Shown: piece by piece, positions 10,012 through 19,007 of the stretch
Layout: the number at the start of each line of letters is the position of its first letter
How positions within the stretch are numbered: the first letter of the stretch is position 1
Assembly (NCBI GenBank): GCA_900323505.1
Contig: OOIN01000017.1
Span: forward strand, 558,001 to 622,000
Length of the DNA stretch: 64,000 bases
Direction of reading: 5' to 3'
Origin: Ustilago trichophora
Taxonomy: Eukaryota; Basidiomycota; Ustilaginomycetes; Ustilaginales; Ustilaginaceae
Translations under genes and position numbers: made by a program
The notes under the pieces: model-generated
Databases searched by the model: none
Told to the model about the DNA's origin: nothing
Seen by the model: only the letters and a program-made list of their open reading frames with translations

Positions 10012-11361
10012 ATGGTTGACTTACGCTTCCAGCTCAAAGGGACATGGGCCTTGCTTCCATCTCTAATAGCTTCATGCATAGTCACCGTGACTTCGAGGCC
10101 TGCCGGAGGTAGCTCTCCATCAGGACATGGGTCTGGACTGTCCGGAATTTCTGATCCAGGTTTCCATTGGCAACAAAGTCCGTCTTCCAGCCCCTGGACT
10201 CCAGATCATCAGGCAGTCTCGCAGAGTTCCGGCATCAAGCCGCTTTATGGTCCCTCAAACTTTCTGGGACACGATCCTGCCTGGAACGATCAGGGTCAGG
10301 GATCCTTTCGTCCTCCCAGCCGGTCCGAACGTGCGCTCAACTACGCTCCTGTCACTACATTCCCAACTGTGGGTCCGATCGCAGAACATGCTCCAACCAA
10401 CGCCCTTCGGCGCCACTGGGACCTGCTAACTCAGATAGGTGTCTTCCAAGACGGCTCCCGTGTTTCAAACTCTGGGGGCGTGCCTCCTTCCTTAGAAAGT
10501 CATCAAAGCTCTGCTTTGCCTTTAACTACGATGGAACAGCAAACACAGCAACCAAAGCATCAGCCGGCTCCAACGACTGACGGTCATCTCTCGTTTTCAT
10601 CTGACGACAAGAACACAATCGAACGCTGGAAAGAGCGTCTAAGGAAGGCTACTGGTAGTGCTTTGGAAGTCTCGGCTGTCAATCCAGCATCTGTCGATCC
10701 CAAAGTTTTTGTTGCTCGATACAGCAACCTAGAAGGGGACGATGTGGGGAGCCGAACTGCATCGCAGGAGGCACTAGCAGGTCCAGTTCAAGGTTATCAG
10801 ACCGGGCACTTCGTAGGGAGACTCAGGGATGTGTTCTCAATGCCACTTCAGTATGGAATAACCGACAATGATCGAGAGCGCCGATACGTCTATCTGAACA
10901 GCCGCCAACACGAAGCGTACCTCAATGAAAAGTACTTCATAAAGCACATGACGTTTCTGCCACTCGATCCAAAAATGCTAACGCAGAAGCTGCTGAACGA
11001 TCTATACGGAAAAAGAAGGAGCCCGAAGATTCTTCCACCCATCAAAGAGAATGGCTTCCCCTTGATCTTGCTGAGCCACGATTCCGGGAGAAAGTTACGC
11101 GAAATAGAACGAGCGACAGGGAAGCTCAGCTCTGACCTTCAAATCGTCTCGCTCTGGTCACCACTTCTGGTCGACAAATTCCATCAGACAGTCATCCTTT
11201 ATGGTTTTGGACAGCTCAAAAACGAGGGTATTCTTGACACGGCCGATTATCTCAAAACTTTGGCTAAGGATTGGGACAACAAGAACATTCCACTTTCTTC
11301 TAGTTACTACTTTTCAGATGATTTTCTGAAGCCCTCATCTTCCGGTGTGCACATTGTATAG
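10012..11361 (+). CDS. Secreted candidate effector, subfamily B (family member 4)
   Basis: The ATG at 10012 (MVDLRFQL) is preferred to 9976, giving 449 residues with a signal peptide through about residue 26 (SLIASCIVTVTS) and a mature N-terminus RPAGG. The variable part (about 30-190) is short compared with the gene at 7530. A first conserved block near residues 200-215 holds ERWKERLRKA. The C-terminal domain (about 288-420) has YVYLNS, YFIKHMTFLP, ILPP, IERATGKL, VSLWSPLL and VILYGFGQL. These line up block for block with the genes at 7530 and 13301, so the three arose by tandem duplication. No enzyme residues are apparent. A 772-bp transposable element lies about 380 bp downstream. Confidence 0.84.
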   Translation: MVDLRFQLKGTWALLPSLIASCIVTVTSRPAGGSSPSGHGSGLSGISDPGFHWQQSPSSSPWTPDHQAVSQSSGIKPLYGPSNFLGHDPAWNDQGQGSFRPPSRSERALNYAPVTTFPTVGPIAEHAPTNALRRHWDLLTQIGVFQDGSRVSNSGGVPPSLESHQSSALPLTTMEQQTQQPKHQPAPTTDGHLSFSSDDKNTIERWKERLRKATGSALEVSAVNPASVDPKVFVARYSNLEGDDVGSRTASQEALAGPVQGYQTGHFVGRLRDVFSMPLQYGITDNDRERRYVYLNSRQHEAYLNEKYFIKHMTFLPLDPKMLTQKLLNDLYGKRRSPKILPPIKENGFPLILLSHDSGRKLREIERATGKLSSDLQIVSLWSPLLVDKFHQTVILYGFGQLKNEGILDTADYLKTLAKDWDNKNIPLSSSYYFSDDFLKPSSSGVHIV

Positions 11362-11741
11362 CTGGATTGATCCTCGTCGAACTTGTTCCTACACATGCAT
11401 TTGTTACCTTGATAGCGATACGTAGACTTCTACGAATTCGCGGCGCATTCAAGTCCTAATTGAATCCAAACATTTCCGGTAGCCACTAGTTGATGTATGT
11501 GTTCAACCTTTCCGGGCAGTGAGCTGAAGCGAGCTGAGCCAAAGCAAGAGAAGAAGGCGAAACAATGAAAGAACTCAGGCATCCAAATTTGAGTACAGCG
11601 ATGCATGTCGTGTGTATGGCCTAGCTCGGCTGGCAGCAATCAAGCTGAAGCAACTCATCAGCTGAAGTTCGTGTGGAACCAGTGGAAGCAGTTCAAAAGT
11701 GGGTCAATCAGCGCTATTGAAGACTCACAAAAAATCCACAC
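11362..11741. other. Gene-free spacer before the short transposon
   Basis: No gene is supported. It contains a short internal repetition (gctgaagcgagctgagc and related words near 11522-11665) and ends at the TA dinucleotide where the mobile element begins. Confidence 0.4.
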
Positions 11742-12513
11742 TAACGTAGGTCACGTAGATGTGGAAATCACGTAGATGTGGAAAATCTGCCACGTCCATG
11801 ATTTAGGTTGCTCACCACCCTTTTTTCTCAACCACCATCATCTTTTCAATCAGCAATAACACAGCACTTCCTTATGCTTACATCGCAGCATACTTTGCAA
11901 GGAGCAACCTCAGACATGTCTCTTACCATCTGTCAACTTGGATCAGCATCACCACTGCCAACTTTGGGGAGGAAATCTAGCTTGAAGTGATCACACCAGA
12001 TTTCGACATTTTACACTGCTCTAGTGCCCAAAATCCCAAAAACGCATTTTCGCACTTTGCTCAACAGTTTGGCAGAGCAACATCAGATGTTTTGTTGCAT
12101 TCGCATTCTGGTAGCAGTAAGGAACACAACCATACCAAGCAAAGGGGGTCTAAGCAATGTGGTTGTTGCTGTTGTCACCATCTGTGATGGTGAGGAGAAA
12201 GCAATTTTGCGCACAGTGGCGTAGTGCCTGATTTTGAAAGCAAAATTTTCCGCCAATCTTCAGCATCACCTCATGGATCATACAATCATCAATACAACAA
12301 TCCTTCTGCATACACTATACAAATGGCATGCTCCCTACATGTTCCATTAATCTGTGAAGTGTGGTTGACTATCAAGAATGTGGTGTAAAAGTGTCTTGAA
12401 GTGATCATGTCAATTTTGAGCATTACACTGATGGTTAGTTAAAAAAGTTAAAAAAGTCAAAACGCGATATTTTCCACATCTACATGATTTCCACATCTAC
12501 GTGAACTACGTTA
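11742..12513 (+). mobile_element. 772-bp non-autonomous TIR element, copy 1
   Basis: The ends are 45-bp inverted repeats (11742-11786 and 12469-12513) differing at only two positions, beginning TAACGTAG. A TA dinucleotide at each end is consistent with a TA target-site duplication, as in Tc1/mariner-type elements. Each terminal repeat contains two tandem copies of a 16-17-bp word (CACGTAGATGTGGAAA). A second copy at 45841-46611 is about 99% identical, with roughly ten scattered differences. No transposase is encoded, so movement would need an enzyme supplied elsewhere. The high identity suggests recent activity. Superfamily assignment rests only on the TA flank and is tentative. Confidence 0.87.
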
Positions 12514-13300
12514 GTCTATGTATCTCCCTTTGACACATACATTTGGCGTGCATGGTTCATCATCGGCGTCCCACCGATACATGCGTACTTTTTCACTGCA
12601 ATTTTTGTGCCTTACTTTATAGTACTGCAGTACTGTATGTGTGGTGTCGTCTCACGCGTTGAGAAGCATGTTTATGGCTGGCGACGGCTTTGGTTTCACT
12701 TTGTGTTGCTCGCTTTCGCAGGGTAATAACCCCTTTTTGATTGCCAAATATTTCCCAGGGACCTGCTTCTCGTCTGACAGCATGTTATGTTCTAATTATA
12801 TTGCCGGTCGAGTGGGACAATGGGCGATGCAATGAGAGTCAGCATGCACTACAACTGCGCACTACTGAAATAGCGGCAAGTGATATTAACTCGTGGGCAA
12901 GTTGCAGAGTCCACATTGTGGGCCTTTACATTCGTCACCATCGATTGTTCGCATATTGATGTATCCTTTGGTGGTATCAAGTGGGCTGTGTCATAGCAGC
13001 TTGCATACGCGTAATTAAAGTGACCTCAGTGGACTCTTTTGACACCCTCGGCAGTCAAGGCTCCTGTTAGCTTGTAGCCGTGTAAACGGACAGCATTCCG
13101 AGCCCGAGATGAAGGGTACCTTCTCCAAAACACTGATGTTGAAGCTTATCGTTAAGTATGCTTGAAGGAAAAAGAAAGCGCTCGATAAATTTCAGTGGGT
13201 CACGTTAAAGACGTACTTATAAAAGATGCTTGGGTCTCGACAACGCATCCACTGTATCCTTGACGCGCTCCCCTCTCCAGAACCTCTGTTAGGCGTAACA
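12514..13300. other. Gene-free interval before fifth secreted gene
   Basis: No gene is supported across about 790 bp. A palindromic AGTACTGCAGTACT word lies near 12622. The last 85 bp carry the TATA-like element listed separately. Confidence 0.42.
13218..13225 (+). promoter_or_regulatory. Probable TATA box of fifth secreted gene
   Basis: TATAAAAG lies about 75 bp before the chosen ATG at 13301. It also lies just 5' of the alternative ATG at 13226, which argues for translation from the downstream Met. Confidence 0.55.
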
Positions 13301-14761
13301 ATGCTACTGCATCTTGCATCCCACCCACCAAAGTCAATCCTGCTCCTCATCGTACTGGTCAGCCTTACCTCCCGAACGTTTTCACGACCTGTGGGAGGAC
13401 ATGACGATCAACACGTCGGAGAGCTGAGTCACTTTTCGACGCCTCCAGAGACTTCCGGATTCGAGTGGCAAGCCGATCCGTTCAATGGTATGATCCCAGC
13501 GACATCGACTGACCCGGCAGAATGGCCCATCGGATCTTCCGCGTCGCACTACAATAAATTTACGTTGTCCCACCCCGTGCCACCGCTTTTCGAGGCCTAC
13601 CAGTACTACGCGAATGCTCCAATTCCCCAAGACCGGCAGACCCGCTTGATCAGCTTACCGACGACGCAGGCCTCGTTCCAATACCATGGCAGCCCAGTGA
13701 GCCAATTTCAACATCCTCAAGGGTTTGCTCAGCATTTTCAGCCCCTTACGACCGCGGCAGGCTCAGAAAGGGGAAGGACTGCCGTATCTGCAGCTCGATC
13801 CATCCCACTTGTTCCAATTTGGAGTGAGGCACCTCCCATAGTCGCTACGACACGCATGAGCAGTGGCCCTAACTACAACGGGGGGTCACACCAGGGTTCG
13901 GTAGTGATGGACTCGACCGCTGCAGCTCAAGCCTCGATCGGTCAAAGCAGTGCTTCTCGGGAAGACATCTCTCCTGTCCCCGCCAAAGCTCTGGACCGCT
14001 CCGAGTTAGTGCTGAGGAGCGGACGGAAGCTTGGCGAGTGGGAGAATATCATGCGGACGTTGCTTGAGAACCCCAATTTGGAATTCGAGGGTGTCGACGG
14101 ACTTCATCCGAGCCTTTCACGCGTCATCATTGCAAGCAACGCGATGGACGTTCAAGATCACCATCCGACTGCCTTGCAGCCGCGAGCCAGTGAAGGCGTC
14201 ATACGACCTCATTTCACAGAAGCCCTTCTAGCACAGCAAAGCCTGCTAGAACAGCACTCGCTCGCTGGGCTGGATCTAGGTCCATCAATGGAACGTGTTT
14301 TCGTCTACCTCAACAGCCGTTCCAACATGGAATCTCTCAACAGGCACTATTTTATGGACAAGATGCATTTCCTTCCCATCAAAACGTCGGAACTCCCCTG
14401 GAAGGTAGTCAACGGCCTCTTGACACATCGCGAACGCATTCTGATCCTGCCACCAGCTACGCCAGGAGGAATGCCACTGCTGATGGCTCGTCATTTGGGT
14501 TATACGAAGAAGATACGTCAAATGCAAAAGTTGACGGGTGTACTAGGCAGCCAGGAACAACTTGTGTCACTCTGGTCACCCATGTTGGAGGAAGAGGGAA
14601 GGAAAACCTTTGTGCTTCACGGAATCGGGCAGCTGGACAACGACGATGCCGGGCAAGTGTCTTTACATTTGCAAGAGTTGAAGAATCTGTGGGGTGAGAA
14701 AGCTCATCAAGCTTCGTGGAACCTCGCGGAGCTCTTCCCGCGAGGCAGCATGATGCTTTAG
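13301..14761 (+). CDS. Secreted candidate effector, subfamily B (family member 5)
   Basis: The start is set at 13301 because the TATAAAAG ends at 13225 and this Met opens a good signal peptide (core ILLLIVLVSL, about residues 12-25) in a 486-residue protein. The mature part starts RPVGG. A variable Pro/Ser/Gln/His-rich region runs to about residue 235. The first conserved block (about 240-260) contains GEWENIMRTLL. The C-terminal domain (about 328-465) has FVYLNS, YFMDKMHFLP, ILPPATPGG, MQKLTGVL, VSLWSPML and FVLHGIGQL. It is closest to the genes at 7530 and 10012. Single exon, no enzyme signature. It closes the five-gene secreted cluster; the next gene is a convergent GH16 glucanase. Confidence 0.84.
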   Translation: MLLHLASHPPKSILLLIVLVSLTSRTFSRPVGGHDDQHVGELSHFSTPPETSGFEWQADPFNGMIPATSTDPAEWPIGSSASHYNKFTLSHPVPPLFEAYQYYANAPIPQDRQTRLISLPTTQASFQYHGSPVSQFQHPQGFAQHFQPLTTAAGSERGRTAVSAARSIPLVPIWSEAPPIVATTRMSSGPNYNGGSHQGSVVMDSTAAAQASIGQSSASREDISPVPAKALDRSELVLRSGRKLGEWENIMRTLLENPNLEFEGVDGLHPSLSRVIIASNAMDVQDHHPTALQPRASEGVIRPHFTEALLAQQSLLEQHSLAGLDLGPSMERVFVYLNSRSNMESLNRHYFMDKMHFLPIKTSELPWKVVNGLLTHRERILILPPATPGGMPLLMARHLGYTKKIRQMQKLTGVLGSQEQLVSLWSPMLEEEGRKTFVLHGIGQLDNDDAGQVSLHLQELKNLWGEKAHQASWNLAELFPRGSMML

Positions 14762-14972
14762 ACATGCACGGCAGCGGCACATGTCGTCGTTCAGTCAAGC
14801 AATTCGTTGCTTATCTCTGCACACTTTCAAGCAGTACTTCTCTCGCTAAGTAGAGCCACAGGGCACGACTCAGATCTTAGGGTTCGTAGACCGAAAAAAG
14901 TGTTCTCTATTATTGCAATCCAAAACAAGCAAGCTCTTTACAGTCGCGCAGATCTGTGCTAATCTACACCAT

Positions 14973-16133
14973 CTAGAGGGCAGCTGCGAATGCCAGTGCA
15001 GCAATCGTTGCCGCTGCACCCCAAACCAATCCCGAAGAGCGCTTGACCATCCAAGACTCAGCGCCCGACACTGAGCTTTGATGATCCGCTGCGGTCTGAG
15101 GCGAATTGGCCGCATTCGCTGAGCTACCCCCATTCGTGTACAATCTCAACGACTCGACCTCCCAATACGACTGGTTGAAGCTCGACCCGTTGTAACCGAC
15201 CTGATAGCTGCAAGCTGGGTACTGCGCATTGCATCCGCTCTGGTTATACGTGTTACCTGCCCAATCGCCGCAGAGGGTGATGTCAAAGACGATCTTATGG
15301 GCGGCAAAATCGGAGTAGCACGATGCGATGGGGAGATATGCGTTTGGTTTAGGCCATGAATCGGTGCTAACTGTCGTGCTACCTTCCTTCAAATCGGAAG
15401 GAAGCGTGGAAGGAGAGTTGTTGGGAAAGTACCAAACTCGTACACCTTTTCCAGTGGTTCCGAAAGATCGTTCCATTGCAATGATTCCTCCACCTGCACG
15501 GTTGAGTTTTTTACCCCAGGTGGGGGTGGAAGTGCCGTTGGTCTCGACTCTGCAGCCTGGGTTGGAAGGTGCATAGGCGGAGCAATTGGTGTAGGCTACT
15601 GTGCCGGATTGTTGTGCGCTCAACTGTGCTGGGATGGTACAGGAATCCTTGGTGTGGACGGAAACAAGGTTTGCCGAATACTCGTCATTTGCGTTTTCCA
15701 TAATGTCGATCTCTCCTCCGATGGGCCAGGCTTTGATGTTCTCTGTGACGGTCCAGAAGGCAGGCCAGGTGGCGCAGCCGGTGGGGACATGGGTGACGTT
15801 GAGAACGTATACACCATCAGAGTAGCTGTTTTTCGAGGTGATACGGACACTGTTTCTGCCCTCGAGTGCGACAGGGGTGGTGGAGACTGCCATGACAAAG
15901 TGGCCGTCGCCGTCGACAAAGGAGAGGTTTTGAGCGCGAGCATTGGTTTGGGATTGATAATTAACCAGTCCGTTGGTAGGATCGGCATCGGTAAACCAGT
16001 CGAAAGCTGAGAAAAAGTCGTTACCACGGACCAGGGCAGATTGGGTCCAGTTGGCTGCACTTGCGCAATAGGCAAGGGTGGTCAGGGCCACCACGGCTGC
16101 GGTGGCAGCATTGCGAGAAGTGCTGACGAGCAT
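14973..16133 (-). CDS. GPI-anchored GH16 beta-glucanase-like enzyme
   Basis: A 386-residue protein of the GH16 laminarinase-like type. There is a signal peptide (about 1-26, ending YCASA), a GH16 domain with the catalytic motif GGEIDIMEN near residue 145 (the two Glu being nucleophile and acid/base in this family), paired Cys residues, many N-glycosylation sequons, and a Ser-rich tail ending in a hydrophobic segment (VWGAAATIAALAFAAAL) typical of a GPI-anchor signal. Family members cleave or remodel beta-1,3(4)-glucans at the fungal cell wall, and that is the expected site of action. The gene is convergent with the last secreted-cluster gene and divergent from the histidine phosphatase gene. 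Substrate specificity cannot be told from sequence alone. Confidence 0.9.
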   Translation of the reverse strand: MLVSTSRNAATAAVVALTTLAYCASAANWTQSALVRGNDFFSAFDWFTDADPTNGLVNYQSQTNARAQNLSFVDGDGHFVMAVSTTPVALEGRNSVRITSKNSYSDGVYVLNVTHVPTGCATWPAFWTVTENIKAWPIGGEIDIMENANDEYSANLVSVHTKDSCTIPAQLSAQQSGTVAYTNCSAYAPSNPGCRVETNGTSTPTWGKKLNRAGGGIIAMERSFGTTGKGVRVWYFPNNSPSTLPSDLKEGSTTVSTDSWPKPNAYLPIASCYSDFAAHKIVFDITLCGDWAGNTYNQSGCNAQYPACSYQVGYNGSSFNQSYWEVESLRLYTNGGSSANAANSPQTAADHQSSVSGAESWMVKRSSGLVWGAAATIAALAFAAAL

Positions 16134-17009
16134 ACTGTGTGTCTATGCTTCGAAAGATCTGAGTAGAGGTCTCTAGAGGGGGCGAAGGGATGATCACATT
16201 GATAGCACGTACCAAGCAAGCGTTCTTATATATACATATGTATCAATACTCTGACCACCATCGAAGGCGGCGACAAACGGAGCATCAGTTCCGAGAATGC
16301 CAGCCGAGCCACTCAAATGGCATGTTACTGTACACCATGACTGAAACGGCACGATTTCTGGTCGAGAGAGAGAGCGTGAGCGTGCTGCATGGATGCATAA
16401 TGCACGTCGGAGAGGCGAAGTCTGCATTTCGAAAGCTTGAGCTTGCAACGGCGCGTACCAAGAGCCCAGATGAGGCACTCCCGCCTGGAATACTGTCGAA
16501 AACTCGCCCCTACATAGGTGTGCTTGTGTGCTGGTGTACCGTGTCAGACGACGACCAACTCAAGCCATGGTTTCGAGCACGGGAAGGCAGGGGCAAGTGT
16601 GCGTGTGTGTGTATGTGTGTGTGTTTCAGACTTGCCGAAGTGGTCGGCATGATATCAGATCACACCAGAAATTTTCAAAACACATTACTTGTCGATCAAA
16701 GAGATGGGATCTGCACGAAAACGCGGGACGGCATCGCCTAAATTGTCGTGTATGGAAATTTCGTCGAGCTCGCAAGCCGACATTGCACGCGGTAGTGTGC
16801 AGCCATTTGGGACAGCGACACCACTTCGATTGCGATTGGAAGCATAAGGAATCGGGAGATGAGCACAGACCCTTGACCTACCAAGAAGAAGAAACGCCAT
16901 TTCGGAAACCAGCCAACGCCTTTCCCACAACCACCTCGTCCACTTCGGTTATTCCGAACATTCACACATCATATTCCCACATCCCACCCTTTGAGACCAC
17001 AGCAACGGG
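16134..17009. other. Divergent promoter region between glucanase and phosphatase genes
   Basis: About 880 bp between two divergent genes. A 183-codon open frame here (16190-16741) has no recognisable product and spans a GT microsatellite near 16599-16625, so it is not called. A TATATAA element facing the glucanase gene is listed separately. Confidence 0.45.
16226..16232 (-). promoter_or_regulatory. Probable TATA box of GH16 gene
   Basis: TATATAA on the minus strand, about 95 bp before the ATG at 16133. Confidence 0.5.
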
Positions 17010-18059
17010 ATGCCGCCATCACAACTGCGCGTTCTAATAGTCCGTCACGGCGAGACGCGCGAGAATGTCGAACGGATCATTCAAGGTCAACTCGATACCG
17101 ATCTCAACACCCGAGGTCGACTGCAAGCCGAGATCACTGGACGCTATCTTTCCTCCACCACCCGAATCGACCGGATCATTGCCTCCCCTCTCAAGCGTGC
17201 CGCCGACACGGCACGGGCGATTCTCAAGCACCAATCCACCGCATCCAGCCTAAAACTCGAACTCGACGATCGGCTCAAAGAGCGCGCATTTGGCGTGTTG
17301 GAAGGCAAGGTTTACACCGGCGGTTCCAAGAAGCCCGAGGACACCGAAGGAATCGAACGCATGGAACCATTCTCTGAGAGGTTGGGAAGCTTTTGGAACG
17401 ACCTCATCACCCGACCCTCCGCCAATGTTGGTGCTGATACAGGGCAAGGGGAAAAGGTTGATGGAGTAGAGACGGTGGTGTTGGTGTCGCACGGGGCAGC
17501 GATCAGCGCCTTGATGAACCAAGTTTTGATCCCTGGTCGATACTGCTTCGTCCCACCCACCGTCACTCCAAGTCGCTTCTGGAATTGCTCGATCAGCGAA
17601 ATTTTCTTTCCGATCATTTACACTTCTGCTGAATCTTTGACAACCTCGCCAGGTGCTCTTTCGAAAAAGCAACACTGGTCAATCCGCCCATTGCACCTTG
17701 GCGTGCAAGGATCGCAGTTTTTGCTCGATCACGAGTTGCACAAGAAACTGTTTTCGCGCGCAAAGGAGCAGAATCTGCCAGAGGCGCAAGAATTGGAAAG
17801 GATCATCAAAAAGACAGCAGACGAGTTTGAAAGCGATCCAGAGGGAAAGAAGCAGCTAGAGGCAGATTCGATCAAGGCTCCGGATGGAAGCACGGTCGAG
17901 AACGATATCGGGTATGGAAAGGCGATTGGTGTCGTGCTGCAGTGGTCCAACATTGACCATCTGAAAGAGATGGACGAAGGAGTGCAGAACGCGGTGAACT
18001 CGACTGCCAACAGCAGCGCCTCGTCGAGTAACATCAACGTTGACGAGTTAGTCAAGTAG
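17010..18059 (+). CDS. Histidine phosphatase (phosphoglycerate-mutase-like)
   Basis: A 349-residue protein of the histidine phosphatase superfamily. The N-terminal catalytic motif VRHGETREN (His13 the phospho-acceptor) is followed by the GQLDTDLNTRG segment typical of the dPGM/cofactor-independent phosphatase branch, and by IIASPLKRAADTA. The second catalytic His is in VLVSHGAAIS near residue 160. The C-terminal third (about 210-349) is an acidic, charged extension with no recognised domain, ending in a Ser/Asn-rich segment. Substrate is unknown; relatives act on phosphorylated sugars or other small phosphoesters. No signal peptide, so probably cytosolic. It is convergent with the M50B-like gene. 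Confidence 0.85.
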   Translation: MPPSQLRVLIVRHGETRENVERIIQGQLDTDLNTRGRLQAEITGRYLSSTTRIDRIIASPLKRAADTARAILKHQSTASSLKLELDDRLKERAFGVLEGKVYTGGSKKPEDTEGIERMEPFSERLGSFWNDLITRPSANVGADTGQGEKVDGVETVVLVSHGAAISALMNQVLIPGRYCFVPPTVTPSRFWNCSISEIFFPIIYTSAESLTTSPGALSKKQHWSIRPLHLGVQGSQFLLDHELHKKLFSRAKEQNLPEAQELERIIKKTADEFESDPEGKKQLEADSIKAPDGSTVENDIGYGKAIGVVLQWSNIDHLKEMDEGVQNAVNSTANSSASSSNINVDELVK

Positions 18060-18200
18060 AAGAGCCCAGCGGAATCCCATATACCCACCAGCCTTACTCT
18101 GGCACACGTAGAGCATACATTATACATTGATAGAATTGCAAGATACATGATACAGCAGTCTAGCACTGGTTGAATTGTCCATAATTTTGGTTGATTCGCT

Positions 18201-19007
18201 CTAAAGCGCAAAGTCAGAAAGAATGAGCGACCTCTTGAGGTTGACGTCCAAAAAGTTGCTCGCCTGCTGCTGAGCCACTGGCGTTTTGAACGCCAAAATG
18301 CCGACCACGATACCTGCACCGAAGAAGGCTATTGAGATCAACAGCCACACAACGCCCCAAAACTGCGGTGCGCCGCCGACAACCTTGCTGAAGGCGCTGG
18401 CATCCGACTCGTTGACTTTTCTGAAAATCAAATCGTCGCAAATGTCCCATACAGAGTAGAGACAATTCATGACTCCAATAAAGAGCACAAAGTATCGCAG
18501 AGCAATACTGCTCGCAACGAGCCAGAAGAGCACGAACAGCCCGATCATGACGAGGATGAGGACCCATGTGAGCCAGTCTCTTCTCGCCCACCAGAGGGTG
18601 AATAGGAAAAACACGCCGACTACGATGCTGGCTACTTTGGAGGCGCGTTCGTCGAATCCACACGCAATCAGAGCCGCACCGATGAGGGAGGAGCCAAGGT
18701 ATCCAGCAGGTAAGGTGAGCCAAGGAATACCTCCGCGCATACGGGTTGCACCGCCTTCGTTGGGTTCCAGGGTGATTGATTCGATCTTGGCTCCTGTGCA
18801 AAGACCGACGGCGGCATGGGAGAATTCGTGGAATCCAACAGTGAGAAGTTTGAAAGGGTAGAGGAGATAGTTGAGAATGGGAACATTCCAAAGGATGACG
18901 ATGGCCACGGCGTAGACGCAGGCTACGATGATGGTCGTCCGCTGATCGTGGGTTGGATCGATACGGGATTGCCCGGAGGTGGCTTGGCGCTCGATTAGGG
19001 ACGGCAT
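18201..19007 (-). CDS. M50B-like membrane metalloprotease
   Basis: A 268-residue multi-pass membrane protein. Hydrophobic segments lie near residues 26-55, 95-125, 135-175 and 215-240. The motif HEFSH (His60, Glu61, His64) within the second hydrophobic region fits the zinc-binding HExxH of site-2-type M50 proteases, and the GGATRMRGG/LPAGYLGSS segment agrees with the fungal M50B-like family. Such proteins are predicted intramembrane proteases, but most fungal members are uncharacterised, so substrate and compartment are unknown. The C-terminus (VAQQQASNFLDVNLKRS) is hydrophilic. Single exon, convergent with the phosphatase gene at 17010. Confidence 0.83.
   Translation of the reverse strand: MPSLIERQATSGQSRIDPTHDQRTTIIVACVYAVAIVILWNVPILNYLLYPFKLLTVGFHEFSHAAVGLCTGAKIESITLEPNEGGATRMRGGIPWLTLPAGYLGSSLIGAALIACGFDERASKVASIVVGVFFLFTLWWARRDWLTWVLILVMIGLFVLFWLVASSIALRYFVLFIGVMNCLYSVWDICDDLIFRKVNESDASAFSKVVGGAPQFWGVVWLLISIAFFGAGIVVGILAFKTPVAQQQASNFLDVNLKRSLILSDFAL

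Noticed and set aside
16190..16741. 183-codon open frame between the GH16 and phosphatase genes
   Set aside because: It spans a GT microsatellite and the glucanase promoter, and the product is Cys/Arg-rich low complexity with no recognisable fold.
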